The notes beneath the pieces are model-generated. The model searched no databases. It saw nothing but the letters and a program-made list of their open reading frames with translations, and had not been told where the DNA came from. Shown piece after piece: positions 47,200 through 58,921 of a stretch of DNA of 62,663 nt; within the stretch, counting starts at the first letter, position 1, and each line of letters begins with the position of its first letter. The stretch comes from Perkinsus olseni. Taxonomy: Eukaryota > Perkinsozoa > Perkinsida. The stretch covers positions 1 to 62,663 of the forward strand of contig JABANN010000143.1 in NCBI GenBank assembly GCA_013115125.1, given 5' to 3'. A program made the position numbers and the translations under genes.

Positions 47200-48700
47200 A
47201 GTTCTAATTTCAGAGCCTGCTCAGACTTGAATCTCCGCCACAGATGTTTGTTACATCGTATTTCTATTTCTAAAGCGTATTTATCTCGTTGCTACTCGGG
47301 TTGATTTTATCGTTATATTCATTTGTTGCGAGTTGTCGATGGTGTGGTATCATAAGCTCGGTGTTGCAGTCGGGTGACCAACAGCATCGGAGACGTGTTT
47401 CTAGTATCAGTAAATGCGGAGCGGAAGTATCTCTGACATAGGATTTGTTTGACAGTCTTGGGATCTCGGCGAGCATCTCGGTTATGAGATGGGAGTCGCC
47501 TCAGCCTCTGTCACACATTTTTAGCTATCCTATAGCTGCTATAGCAAGCAAGTATCAGCAACACTATAGCTACAGTACAGCTGTGATGGCATTTTCAATA
47601 ATGGCAGTGCGTTCTCTTCTTCGTCACAAGCCTTCGACGCCAATCCTTGATAGGGTGGAATAAACCTTCTCTCGGTCTCGCCAAGGAATGTTTCTCCTAT
47701 GGGGAACGCTCGTTATGGTGCTGTTGCATATTTCTTTGATCTTCTTGAGAAGGCCTTTTCGAGTCGGTGTCGCCGACTCGGTGATTCTTCACTTCGAGTT
47801 GCCTATCATGCCCACCCTTTGCGCTGATTTGGGTAGCTACAAATTTGTGCAGAATATTGTAGCGCGCAAAATTTGAGTAATCGATACACTCCCTGTGTCG
47901 AAGGAAAATCCAAGGTAGTCCGCTGCAGGAGACAATCGTGTGTGTGCGTGCGAGGCGCTCATCGTGAGAGGTTAGCGTCTCCTGTCGATGTTTTTGACCC
48001 ACCCGTCCCTCCCTCAGGGGGGGGGGTCGCCTGGTAGGAGTGTCTCCTTCCCGACTGATCCATTCACGACTCGAGCCCTTCTCCCATTGTATGTTACGCG
48101 AGGTCGCGGACGAAAGAATTTTCGAGCGGCTCTGTCCGGTGAAATTCGAAAATACGGAACGCTGCTGTACCCATTTCTGCCCTAGAGCACATCTCAAGCA
48201 TCTTGATATCTGTTGTATTGTCCCAAAGCTGCCGAGGGATTTGAGGATAGAAGACGAGAGGACCCGGCTAGACGATAGCTGGAATATGAACTTGGGATTC
48301 ACGCAGCTTTTCCGAATTCGTGCACTCATGACACAAGTGACGGGCTTCGTCCATAATAGGTTACCTGATTCAGGAACTATTTCCAAAGCTCCCTCAAAGC
48401 AAGCCTCACCTCAACTTGAGCCCGGGGGATCTCATTGATGGAACAACGCCGAGAGTGGTAGAGAGTAAAGTCTTCAGTCTTACACAGTACTCATGGGATG
48501 AACTATTCTGAATTCCTCGTCGCAACTCAGAGTAAGAGCGGTGACGGTGCGGTGAACACCGCTCAGAGTGGTCCGCTATCCGTCACCGCAATTGTTGCTC
48601 GTCACTGACGAGCAATTCGTTAAAAAATGCATGAGTCTCGTTCGTTAACATGTCGGAGATCCTCAGCCTCCAAGAAAAGCGGAGGCCAGTTACTCGGTGC
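47200..48700. other. Spacer between paralogues 1 and 2
   Basis: The first 270 bases are the duplicated 3' flank (shared phrase GTCGATGGTGTGGTATCATA). The rest has overlapping open frames on both strands: a 229-codon minus frame and a (+) frame with RDLRIEDERTRLDDSWNMN near 48250. Neither shows a recognisable domain; the (+) one has the more natural composition. A poly-G run (about 48018) and a palindrome, TTGCTCGTCA-C-TGACGAGCAA (48595-48615), are present. Confidence 0.5.
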
Positions 48701-48965
48701 GACTATAAGCCCGAGGTGCTCGAAGCTAGAAGAGGACGGACGTTTCTCGCTCGCCTTGGGCGCGCTTCTGTGCCATCGACGGAGCTGAGTATCGTTTCCA
48801 TAGGTCGGTCGTGGTCTTGTGACTCGCGTATTGCGAAAGCCGCGTTTCATCGCAGAGCGCTCGCTGCACTATGTGCAATCGCGGGTTTTCGTGGAACATG
48901 AAAGAAGCCTTAGCTTTGACGTCTCAGCCCAGGGGAGATTTTACGACGTTTATTCCGTCGAATTG

Positions 48966-49991
48966 ATGAGGGTTCACGTCGTCGTATACCTGGTCGCAGC
49001 CCTCTTCGTTCCTGTGACCGGCGAAGATGTTTACTGCCACAGGACCAGCAAGTATGAGTTGTGTGCTACGGTGAGCTCCGCAAAGAATCAACATCTGCTG
49101 AACTTCAAGGCTACGCCGTTCTCTGAGGGACCGAAAATAAGATTCGCCACCGGCGACTAGCCCTTTGTAAAGCAGCGAGACAGTGGGTGCTGGGTTCCAA
49201 GGGGGCCAGTGACTGATGCTCACGAGGAGATGTTCTCCGGTGTGAGAGAAATTACCAAGCTCCCATGGATGGTTCTCAAGAACATCAGAGTGTGTGCAAG
49301 GAGGGATGGCATATTAATCATTGATGCCGCTAAGAGCAGTCGTAGAGTTTTCTTAACGAATACTCGATCCACCACGGAGGGAAACTTTTTCTTTGAGGGC
49401 CGACTTGAGGATGCCCTCAGACCTCTCCTAGCGAATAGAAAGAGGAAGAGCCCGGGCGCCGACATCACCGAACCGCGGCCTCTTGAGAGAGGGGGAGACC
49501 CTCTGTCCAGCGGCCATCGTGAGAGATCGTCCCGTGGAATGCCCAGTGGGCACTTCTGCAATGCCCAGCCTGTAGGTGGACTGACTAAGCTGTTGGTGAC
49601 TTTGGTCAATGATGGTGAAACAGTTAATGCATCACTCGTGTTCTTCGGCGATAAACCACTGCCCCCGGTCGGCATGAAAAGGGTACAGGTTATCAGTTCT
49701 CTACCACTATCGTCGTCGTCTCTCGTGCCTGGCCGGCCCGGGCTGTCATTGTGGAGCGTCGAGCGGAGTTTGGCGGATTCTGCCTACATTAAGCGCACAG
49801 ACAAGATTCTGGAGGCAGTCGGGGAGGAGGCAAGCATACCATTACTCGATACTACAAACCTCCACATCCTTTCTGACGAAAACAGCGGGAGCATCGGAGC
49901 CTTCTTCGGTAGCAGCGATGCTCTCGGGACTCCGGCACTTCGGGTCCCTTTGGCGAGAACGGCCTGTCGGATTCTGGACCACAATTTGTGA
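48966..49991 (+). pseudogene. Secreted paralogue 2, interrupted by an in-frame stop
   Basis: It shares the signal peptide (MRVHVVVYLVAALFVPVTG), the YCHRTSKYELC cysteine pair and the whole body of copy 1: GPVTDAHEEMFSGVREITKL, RPGLSLWSVERSL, ASIPLLDTTNLHILSDENSG, ARTACRILDHNL. The frame is kept throughout, but a TAG interrupts it at 49158-49160, about residue 65, where copy 1 has a coding residue. A stop this early would leave only the secreted N-terminus. It could be a young pseudogene, a stop recoded or polymorphic in the population, or a sequencing error. The flanks remain alignable to copy 1, so the duplication is fairly recent. Confidence 0.8.
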
Positions 49992-50239
49992 ATTTCGATT
50001 TCCGTAGGAGAATCTCCGCCAGAGACGTTTGTTGCACCGTGTCTCCACTTTCAAGGCGTATTTATCTAGTTGTCACTCGGGTTGTATCGTCTTATTCATT
50101 TGCTAACGTTGTGAGGTGTCGATGGTGTGGTATCATAAACTTGGTGCTGCAATCAACGGCAACGGAGAAGTGTTCGAGTATCAATAAAGGCTCAGCGCAA
50201 GTCCGGTCCGCATAAGGATTCGTTTGAAAGTCTTGGAAC

Positions 50240-51025
50240 CTTGGCGTGCATCCACTTGCCGGAGAGTTCTTCTCCGAGGCGACATGGACGATCGCGCCCT
50301 GGCTCGTTTAACTCTACTAAAGAGTGGCTGAAAGCGTACCGCGAATACGCCGAAAATTTCTGGTCGGGGTTGAGCTCAGGCCGCAGTCGGACGCCGCGAA
50401 GCTTCCATGAGACGCGGCTCACGACTTGTAGGTCATGATGAGACCCGAGTGGACTCGCTCGAAACCCCGAGATGAGCCTCTGAGTCAGATCTCAGTTCCT
50501 TGAAGTGAGCCGCAAGCGCTTCTTAGGTCAAGAGAGGAAGTATGAGCTCACACTGTGAGCCTCACAGTCAAGCGGGCTCTGCTTACCAGAATCGAGTGGC
50601 TCGATAGAGACGGCTTTAGCGAGTCGTGCGCCACGATCCGCGCAGAGGGCCTTTTCCATGATGGGACGAGCGATTCCGCGTTGCTCGTGAGACGACGCAG
50701 GCAACTTTACTTCCTGGCACCGATATAAATCAGTCTTACAGTAGATTTATAGGAGGTACGTGTACCCTCGGAAATCTGAGGGTTCTGTTGGGCAGCAAAC
50801 CGCCATCAGAGTCGCCCAGGAAGTCTGTGCGACTCTATCTCAGTGATGGAAGTTTGCTGAGTCTGGGCCAGACTCAACAGACTGGCACGTCTGTCAAAGA
50901 CTTAGCGACAGCGTCGCTGCGACACCGTTAATAACAGCGTGCGGCGATCCCTGTATGGCTCGAGGCTCCCCTCAGCGGCTCACTTCAGTCCTGGTCCAGT
51001 CGTTGGTTGTTCTCCTTTCTTGTGA
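50240..51025. other. Spacer between paralogues 2 and 3
   Basis: No gene seen. It contains an odd palindrome GCTCACA-C-TGTGAGC (50546-50560) and repeated phrases built on GTGAGC/CTCAC and AGTCTG(T/G). Unlike the copy 1 and 2 flanks, the 5' flank of copy 3 does not visibly match them. Confidence 0.5.
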
Positions 51026-52054
51026 ATGACGAGGTCTCGCCTCCCTCTGATCATGGCCATGAGTATCTTCCCAGAGCTTGTTCAGAGTGACGATGTTTAC
51101 TGTCACAATGAGGCGCAGTACAAGTTGTGTGTGACGGTGAGGTCAGCTGAGGAGGATCCTTCCCTCCAGTTCGGGGTGACGACGTTTTCGAAACCTCCGA
51201 GGAAATTCGTAACAGAAGATATGCCTTTCGTGTGGAATACAGACGACCAGTGCTGGATTCCAAGAGACCGAGTCTCCGGCAAAGGAAGGAGGGCTGCTAG
51301 TGAGATAAGGAGAACTGCCAAGCTCGAGTGGTTTTATTTTTCTACCCTTAAAGTGTGTCCAGGTGGAGATGTCATAACGATATTTGATACAGCTGACGAA
51401 AGCAACTCGCTTGTCTTGACGAACATCCGGGCCAGTGCGAAGAAGCGTCGCCGTAGCTATACGCTCGGGACCGTCCAGCCGAGTAGAAAGAGGGAGGGAG
51501 TGAGCGCTCCGACGACTCCGTCACGGCAATCAGTGAAAGGCAGGGGTGCTGCGTCGAAAGACCGCGTTGAAGCTCGGAAGGGCATATCTCATGGAATGCC
51601 CATGGGGAAGTTCTGTAATGCTGAGCCCATCCATGGTCTGGCCAGTTTTTGGGTGGACCTGATGGGGGACTACAAGACTGTTAATGGAACCTTCCATTTC
51701 TACGGCAGCGAGCCGTCGCCCAAGACCGGGTTCAAGGAGTTACGCAGCACCGGTTCTCTACCGCTAGCAAGATATTCTCTTGCGCATGGTCCCGGCGATG
51801 AAGTTGTGTTGTGGAGCGTTGCACGCGAGCTCACCGAAGACAAGTCCATCAATCCAGCCAATGACGTCCTGGAAACAGTGGGGAAGGAAACAGGCCTGCC
51901 CTTACTCAACGTTACCAATATTCATATTGCTTTCGACCAAGCCAGCATGAGTATGGCAGCCGTCTTTGCGAGTGAAGACATCTTTGGGTCTCCGGCGCTG
52001 TGGGTCGCCCTCAATGATACGGAGGCCTGTGGGGTCTCGTCTCTCTCGCACTGA
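51026..52054 (+). CDS. Secreted paralogue 3 of the tandem family (342 aa)
   Basis: A 342-residue frame, as in copy 1, with a signal-type start (MTRSRLPLIMAMSIFPELVQ, then SDDVYCHNEAQYKLC). It is more diverged but colinear: RTAKLEWFYFSTLKVCPGGD, GISHGMPMGKFCNAEPIHGL, YSLAHGPGDEVVLWSVAREL, TGLPLLNVTNIHIAFDQASM and ALWVALNDTEACGVSSL. The four conserved cysteines (YC..., KLC, VCP, KFCNA) and the final AC are kept, which suggests disulfide-bonded secreted proteins. Function is unknown. Conservation of length with strong residue divergence in the Arg/Ser linker suggests an old duplication followed by a second, recent one that made copies 1 and 2. Confidence 0.85.
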   Translation: MTRSRLPLIMAMSIFPELVQSDDVYCHNEAQYKLCVTVRSAEEDPSLQFGVTTFSKPPRKFVTEDMPFVWNTDDQCWIPRDRVSGKGRRAASEIRRTAKLEWFYFSTLKVCPGGDVITIFDTADESNSLVLTNIRASAKKRRRSYTLGTVQPSRKREGVSAPTTPSRQSVKGRGAASKDRVEARKGISHGMPMGKFCNAEPIHGLASFWVDLMGDYKTVNGTFHFYGSEPSPKTGFKELRSTGSLPLARYSLAHGPGDEVVLWSVARELTEDKSINPANDVLETVGKETGLPLLNVTNIHIAFDQASMSMAAVFASEDIFGSPALWVALNDTEACGVSSLSH

Positions 52055-53269
52055 TGCCGGGAAGAATCTCGTCTCGTCTGTTACCGCTGACCCAGCGGCG
52101 CTGGGTGACAGCCTGGGCGGTAGCAATGTCACCACCGTCGTCCGTACCCGAGGGTCTTTATCTTTATCAACCGATATTCGAGAACGCTTTGTTCGTTCGT
52201 GTACATGAGAATCGCTCGTTGTTGTGCGATATCGCATTCCGCGTTCAGTATAAGAATGAGTTGCGCCCCGAAAACTATGGGGTCGCAACTACGTTGAAAG
52301 GGGGATGATTGGCGCTTCGAAGAGCGCCGTTACTTTGGGGATGATGTTATGACTACCGAGTCACTCGGTAGTCATAACATGACTGTCATCACATCACATC
52401 CCAGCACTGTGCTGGGATGTGATGAGTCTCATACGTGGCAGAGGGATCTCTTCGAAAGTTCCTAGACTTTAGCTCCGCGGAGCGTTGGCCGGTGATTTTG
52501 AAGTAAATAGAGCTGAAGCCCCGGTGAAGTGTCGCGACAGGCTCAATGAAGTTGTGATCAGCTTTTGTACTGTCCATCACGTCGTCGCGGATGACGTTCT
52601 CACTTAATGTCGCCGTTACGGGAATGCTGTTAGGATTATCGCGGAGGTCCTTGCGGAGCTAGTAGGTGGTTCGATTGGGGTCAGAGTGAGTGAGAGAGAT
52701 CCTGAGTGGAGTGACGTTTGTTATCCACATAGCCTCCCGCCGAGCCTGGACATGAGGCGCGACAAGCCCTCTTTCGTTGAAACGCGGTTTCATCGTTGGC
52801 CGATGACATGACGCGCCCTGCGTGGTACTCCGGCCCACGTCCCAACGCCGGAGAGGGTAAATTATCTTTCGGTAGGCCCAAATAAAAACTCACGATTCCA
52901 CTTATTATGTAGCTCTTAGGTTTTTCATGGTTGAGAGAACTCGGAGTCCTGCTGAGGAGCCTTAATCTTCAATCTGTCGCATTTCGATGAATTAGTATCT
53001 ATACTATTGGACACCGTGGGTCATCTTGCTATACCGTGAGTGTGCAGTTCGTCGTGTGTACTGAACACAACGAGAGACGGGCGCACAAATAGATAAGCTA
53101 CTGCAGCTACGACATCACAGCTTCGAATAAAGTAGGGAGGTGTGAATGATGAAGGGAAAAATGGCACTGAAGAGGCTGATTGATAGCACTTGCAGAGGGG
53201 ACACTGATTGAACAGGACGGCCCGCTTGTCGTCCGGCTAATACAACCAGCCGTGCAGAAATTAGGGTTA
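52055..53269. other. Convergent intergenic region with two odd palindromes
   Basis: It lies between the ends of paralogue 3 (+) and the minus secreted gene. It holds two palindromes 11 bases apart: 52344-52380 (18-bp arms ATGTTATGACTACCGAGT, centre C) and 52392-52424 (16-bp arms CATCACATCCCAGCAC, centre T). Otherwise I see no gene. Confidence 0.7.
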
Positions 53270-54291
53270 CTAATCTTCGATCCTCCTCAAGACTTTTGCA
53301 TCTCCCAGGCCTTCCAATGCAATACGGTAATCTTCATCCAAGCAGACATGGACCCTCAAGAACCTCGCTGTTGTGCCTTCTATCTTGAAGCAGCCGGTGG
53401 CGGAGCCATCTTCTATTGGCACCAATGCACCTTCGAGTACCATGAGCTCTGCATCGTCTGGAGTAGTTGAGGTGAGCCTCAGAAGTTGTCGCCCATCCTT
53501 GTCGGTAATGACATCAACCGAAGTGAAGAAATCAGTGTAGAGTCCATCTTTTATACCAGGAGCGGTCACCGTGGCCATTGCTGGCATGAACTGCCAGTTT
53601 GACTGCTCGACTGCTCGTTTGAGGGCAAATTGCCAACAAGCGTTCGAGGATTGCCCTGGGCAATCCTCGAACGCTTGTTGGGCGGCTGATCACCATCGCT
53701 AGCATCAGCAACCATCGGGGATGGCACAGCCGCAACGGTGTTTCGCAGTTGAGCTGATCCATCACTGTGCCGAGCCCCTCTAAAGGTGAGCGTCACTGGT
53801 AAATTGAATTCTTCATAGTTTCTGCCATTCGTGATAGCCTGCAAGTAAAGTGTCAGTTGCGGGTTGGTCTTAGTGGACTTCTTTTTCGTGCACAGAACAA
53901 CAGTGTCAATGCCTTGCCGTCGCCGCATACCAGTAACCTCCGCGAGGACGAATGAGACTTCTCTTGCGGACGGACCATAATTTATAGAGAAGCACTTCTT
54001 CAGACCGTGTCTCTTCAACAGTGTCTCTTCCACTTGCATCTTGCCCGTCTCATGAAGCTGCAGCTGGAGGACCGCAGACTGGAAGAAGAGATTCACCATG
54101 CATACACCGGTGAAATGCTCCACCTCCAAACGGAAGGATGCGATGTTCTCGAGCCCCGGCGGTACACAGCTCGGAGTGTACTCACCGGAGGGGACATCAT
54201 CCGGATTGGAGATTGACTTACGGCTTCGAACAGACCCCAATGCTTCACCGATGAGCATACCGAATAGGAGAAGACCAGTGAGGATTAGCAT
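53270..54291 (-). CDS. Secreted protein of unknown function, split by a palindrome-bearing junction
   Basis: The minus frame opens at the ATG at 54291 with a signal peptide (MLILTGLLLFGMLIGEALGS) and continues SGEYTPSCVPPGLENIASFR, GVCMVNLFFQSAVLQLQL, FVLAEVTGMRRRQGIDTVVL and NLPVTLTFRGARHSDG to a stop at 53566. Another frame, 53587-53270, holds GLYTDFFTSVDVITDKDGRQ, ELMVLEGALVPIEDGS and RFLRVHVCLDEDYRIALEGL, which looks like the second half of the same beta-rich protein. A 49-bp palindrome (53633-53681) lies just before the switch. Either an intron removes it (GTTGGC...CCAG is possible) or the gene is frame-shifted there. I do not recognise the family; the alternation of beta strands recalls the other secreted proteins here. 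Confidence 0.65.
53633..53681. repeat. 49-bp perfect palindrome, 24-bp arms, one central base
   Basis: The left arm begins CCAACAAGCGTTCGAGG and ends ATTGCCC; the centre is a single T; the right arm is its exact complement. It lies within or at the edge of the secreted-protein coding region, reading through in frame on the minus strand. Confidence 0.9.
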
Positions 54292-57200
54292 TATCGAGCG
54301 CTGTCAGGCTGGATGGGCATACAACTATGCCGGTAACGGCATTTATGGCGATCTGATCGACACAAAGTTGTTGTGATTTTGTTGTGTGTCTCTAGTCTCC
54401 ACGATTGTGTTCTGATATCTTCTAGCGTCGAGCTAGTGGACTCGGTCCACCATTAATTGTTATTAAGTTGTTAACGTCATTAGAGTTGCTGTGGCTCTAC
54501 TGTGGTATCTACTTTATCCTCAAGTTCATCACCTAGAACCTTTGTATACTTTGACGGCAAAGAGTCTTGAGTTGTCTCAATTCCGTCATATTCTACCGGG
54601 ATACTAAGTGACCGATGTCGACTACGTCAGCCCTACCGTCACAGACTGTTGATGACGAGCAACTACTACGATTGGCTGAGAGGATAGCTGCCCTTAGGTT
54701 GAGTACCGACTCGAGGAGTAGCTTGCGAGATTCTACAACTCACAGCAAAACTCTGTCGTGTTTCTCATTCCTCAGGGGTATTTTCTCCAATCGTACCCAT
54801 GCAGCGACAACGCCCTTTCGTCCTATTGTTCGCCCTCTTGGAACGACTCAGAGTGACCCTGGTGTGGTCGAGCGGAATATGCAGCCTAGGGGACCGGGAC
54901 CTCTTCAACTTGGCAGTGTTGCTAAATCGGGTCTCTCCGCCGTCGACCTTGAACGGGTGCATGACTCATCGTTTAAGCGCGCTAAGGATACACAGTTACC
55001 TGCGGGTGGCGCTTTTATGGGTCATGCCGATAGTCGGTCCGTTGACATGTTCCTTCAATAAGTTAAGCGTGCGCCGGGATGGTTCGTTGGTGAGACGCCC
55101 CAACTGTTTCAGGCTAACTACTTGGAATTCTCGCTAGATGTGTCTGTTCGTGGAGTGATCACCGGTATCGTCGACAAAGATCTGAAGCAACGAGGTCTGG
55201 AAGGTTATGATGCTCTCGTAGCCAGAGCAGCGGCGATTGAGTCGGCCTTGCGGGCTCGATTTGATTCTATTAATTCACATCGAATCTTTGCTGGTAGATG
55301 GGAGAGTATTCGGTGGAACGTCAGCGATGACTTTGAGAAGTACTTCTTGGAGTTCCACTAGATCCGTGACTCCTATTCACGACAACGTGGCCAAGAATTC
55401 GTGGTGCAGACGTAGTGGAGAGGTTATTTGGGGCTTTACTCAAGGAGTTGGCCGACCGCTTTATCAGACAGTATGGCGGTAACCCTTTGGAGCAACAGAT
55501 CCTGCAGTTTTGTCGTCATGAGAATATGATACTAACTCGTAATCGTGTTATGAAGAATGGTCCGTCTCGCAGCGCTACACGGTCAAATATTAACTCTGTA
55601 CATGTTGAAGAGGAAGATGATCGGCTTGAGCCACGCCCGGATGGCTTCTTCGTTATGCCGGTCGAGCAGACCAGTACCTCTACCCAGACGAACAATCGTT
55701 TATTCGTCTCTAACCTCGCCTTCAGCGCCTCGGAACGTGACCTTCTAGGCGCCTTCAGAAGTGTGTTGCGACTATCCGGTGCTGTTCCGCGTGGTATAAG
55801 GCTGTTAAAGGATGGTCGAAACAAGAGTAGGGGAATTGGGTTGACAGAATTTGATACAGCTGATGCTGCTACCAGAGCTTTGGGCGTCGTTGACGGCCAG
55901 CAAGTGCTTAGACGAAAAGTGAGAGCACGGCGTGATCGCGGCGCCTCATCTTCTGCCCCGTCGTATGGCCCTTCTTTTGAGACCCCTTCGGGTTCTGCCT
56001 CTGGTGCTAAACGTCGTCGAACAGATGATGGCTCTGGAGCCACTGCTATTGCCAATTCACCACAAGGAGCGACAGGTGATACTGAGGGCTCCGGGAACTC
56101 GGTGGACGTCCGTTGTGTACAACCAGAAGATCAAAGCTGTGATACTTGTGACGCCGATGGTGCCCTTGAAGCTGAAGATCAGTCGCCTGATACTACCCCG
56201 GTTGCTGTCAAGGACGGTACCCTTTGTTCTGTTGTCGGGACTCTGGACTTCGGTCATGTGGATCACCAAAATGCTGATATTGATGTAGAGCTTTGTAAAC
56301 TCGGACAAGGCTCCGTGGCTGGCAAACCGTTGACTACGGTGTGCTCACTGGTGTCGGTGAGAGCTGGCTATGATACCACTAATAAAGTCGATTGGTTGTT
56401 AGACAGTGGTTGTGCTCTTCACTTGATTGAGTACCCATCCTTGGTTGTGTAATGCTCGGTCAGTACTTCTTCCCAAACCCGTTCGTTTGATATTTGCTAA
56501 TGGTACATCGCAGTCTGTAGATGAGGCTAAGCTCGTTGCCTTTGTGTATAATGGTCATCGTTGTTACTCGCATTTACTTGTCGTTGAAGGTCGGACCGTT
56601 AGTGGTATCTTATCATTGCACCAACTTGCAAATGATTTTGGTACGGTTACCTGGCTTTCAAAGCTCGGTGGCAGCAGCCCGTGATCGTGTGACTTTTAAG
56701 AAGCTTGCTTCTCTCGGCCCAGAATGGTTCGGTCGACTTTCTCATGAGCTGGACGATATGGTGTCTCAGGGCCGTGTTCGACCCCTTACCAAAGAAGAGA
56801 TGCTGATGTGCCCGCCCGTGATGAGCGCGGTGGTGGTGTTACGCCCCGGACATCCTACCCAGCCCCTACGGGTGACGATCGACGCTCGCCCCTTGAACCG
56901 ATATCCCAGTCCAGGGGACACAACAATTTTGAGTCAGGCACTTCAGAAAGTACTGTTGAGATGGCGATTGGCTCCGTACACCTGCTGGGACGACATCACC
57001 AGGGCCTTTTTCCAAGTACTTTTACCAGAAGAGGACTCTAGGTTCACTAACTTTCGCATCAACAACACGGTTTTCAGGTGTCTGCGATTGCCCTTTGGGC
57101 TGGACTGCAGCCCTGCCATACTATCTTGTGTGCTGGAGGAGGCTGGCATTGTACTCAATGATGTTGATGCTCTCGCGGCCTTCTTCGCCTATATGGATGA

Positions 57201-58080
57201 CCTGCTGTATACCAGCTGGCCTCCAGATAAGCTGTTGGAGCGTCGCAGCCTCGGTAGGAAAGTGCTGGCTGAGAGATATCGGATGGAGTGCCAGTCAAGT
57301 AAAGCTATTCTCGGATATGATCCGGAGTTCAATGTCTCCCAGCCTCAGATAGCGCCCACAATAACGACATCTACAAAACCTGTGAATGTTCTTGGTTATC
57401 AGTGGAATCTTGTAGAGGATTCTCTTTCGGTGATAATGCCTGATGTTAGTGAACGCCCCCTTAGGACGAGACGTGATTGCTTTCAGACTCTGGGAAAGTA
57501 CTTCGACCCACTCGGTATTCACATTGAAGCAGCAGCGAGGGAACGATGGCTCCTTCGACAAGCAGCCCACAGCACTGCCAGCTGGGACTCAGCCGATGTC
57601 CCAACCGAGGTAGTTTGAGGTATACGTGCTCTTTTCAACACCAAGCTCCCTCCTCAGCCACGCTTCACTGACATCCGCTCTGGTATTGTCATCTACTGTG
57701 ATGCTGCTGGTACAGGCTGCATCTGTGCGGATGCGAGAGCCATCTCTAGTGGTAGGAGGATCGTCGCTCGTCAGCGTACTCTTAATCCTTCATGGTCTAT
57801 TGCCCGTTCAGAGCTCTGTGTCTCGTCTTGACTGCCGAACTACTCAGTATAATCCTTGAGGAGATTGATGTGGTGGTGAGTGACGGTTATGATGTAGAGT
57901 CGCTGTGGATTCTCACTGACTCTCAGCTTAATGCTTGGAGGCTCCGCCGGTCGCCTGCTCTCGACGCCAAGTACCTCCCGAAGTTTGAGTTGCGCCGTAT
58001 GACCAAGCTGCGCGGAAGTCTTCGCGATATGGCTTCCTATTATCGTCGCGACATCTGCATCGGTAGCATTTCTGGGGTGT

Positions 58081-58330
58081 ATTACGATTCGTACACCGAA
58101 AACTCGTACACTATCGCTTCGTACACGGCTCGTACACTGAATACTCGTTCACTCATCGGATTCATACATCGTCATTTCGTACACTTGAGACTCGTACACG
58201 TAATCCTCGTACTCATGATACTCGTACATATAATACTCGTTCATGTAGTAAGTCGTACACCTAAAGTTCGTACACGTGAATCTCATACACTGACAACTCG
58301 TACACGAGCACGACTCGTACACCATGCTTG
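58081..58330. repeat. Minisatellite-like array, CTCGTACAC phrase
   Basis: A run of short units built on (A)CTCGTACAC, about 15 bases long, diverged. Its reverse complement (GTGTACGAG) is the unit of the array at 58922-59215, so the two arrays form an inverted pair about 600 bases apart. Confidence 0.85.
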
Positions 58331-58456
58331 CTGAGTCGCATTTTTGGGCCGCGCGCTGGGCGAAATGACGGGGAGAAGGAAGTTATATTGTCTATAGGGA
58401 GCGAACTGTTCGCGCCACTCTGTGAGAAAAAGTTTATTAGTGTGAGTCACTCCCGT

Positions 58457-58545
58457 CATACCACTCACAGTGAGTGGTATGGTGGTTAAGGTAATGGACT
58501 CTCGATCGGAAGACCGCAGGTTCGAACCTACAGTGTGTGCCATTT
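58457..58545 (+). repeat. Longest tRNA-like sequence, abutting an odd palindrome
   Basis: CATACCACTCAC-A-GTGAGTGGTATG (58457-58481) runs into GGTGGTTAAGGTAATGGACT, then CTCGATCGGAAGACC and GCAGGTTCGAACCTAC. The A-box-like TGGTATGGTGGTTAAGG and B-box-like GGTTCGAACC have tRNA spacing, and the layout most resembles an Arg/Ser-type tRNA. The anticodon stem and T-arm have mismatches and the acceptor stem does not close, so I treat it as a tRNA-derived element. It is the likeliest full-length relative of the tRNA-like introns. Confidence 0.65.
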
Positions 58546-58663
58546 TGATATGCAAATCGCTAAAATTGAGATATCTCTGTTGGTGCGAAGCTTTTACATG
58601 TCAAAGTTGGTAAGCTTATGAATTTTGACGATAGGAATCCACTGATATATCGATCAAGCGTTT

Positions 58664-58917
58664 CATCGACCGTTTCGTCGTTGTAGAGAGCGCGAAGTGA
58701 ATTTCGCGCGCGCCAAGTGTACCATTTCGATATGCAACTGCGCCGTTATGGGGTGATATTACACCGTGAACTGCGCCAGAGACTTTGATACTTAGCCGTA
58801 CACTCCCGAAATTCACTTCGCGCTCTCTACAACGACGAAACGGTCGATGCCGGCGCGAAAATTTTTTAGGCAAGTCGCGGAGCAGCTCCGCGACTTGCCT
58901 AGAAAATTTTCGCGGAG
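58664..58917. repeat. Foldback DNA: 42-bp inverted repeat and a nested odd palindrome
   Basis: A 42-base block at 58664-58705 (CATCGACCGTTTCGTCGTTG...) is repeated exactly inverted at 58808-58849. Immediately after it comes a palindrome with 16-bp arms (AGGCAAGTCGCGGAGC, centre A, 58868-58900) set inside GCGAAAATTTT/AAAATTTTCGC outer arms. It sits between the two inverted minisatellite arrays. Confidence 0.9.
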
Positions 58918-58921
58918 TGTA

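Noticed and set aside
47697-48386. 229-codon minus-strand gene between paralogues 1 and 2
   Set aside because: No domain, unnatural composition and a competing (+) frame with more natural composition; left as intergenic.
58470-58545. A functional tRNA gene
   Set aside because: A and B boxes are present, but the acceptor stem does not close, the anticodon stem has mismatches and the T-loop is a base short. I list it as tRNA-derived.
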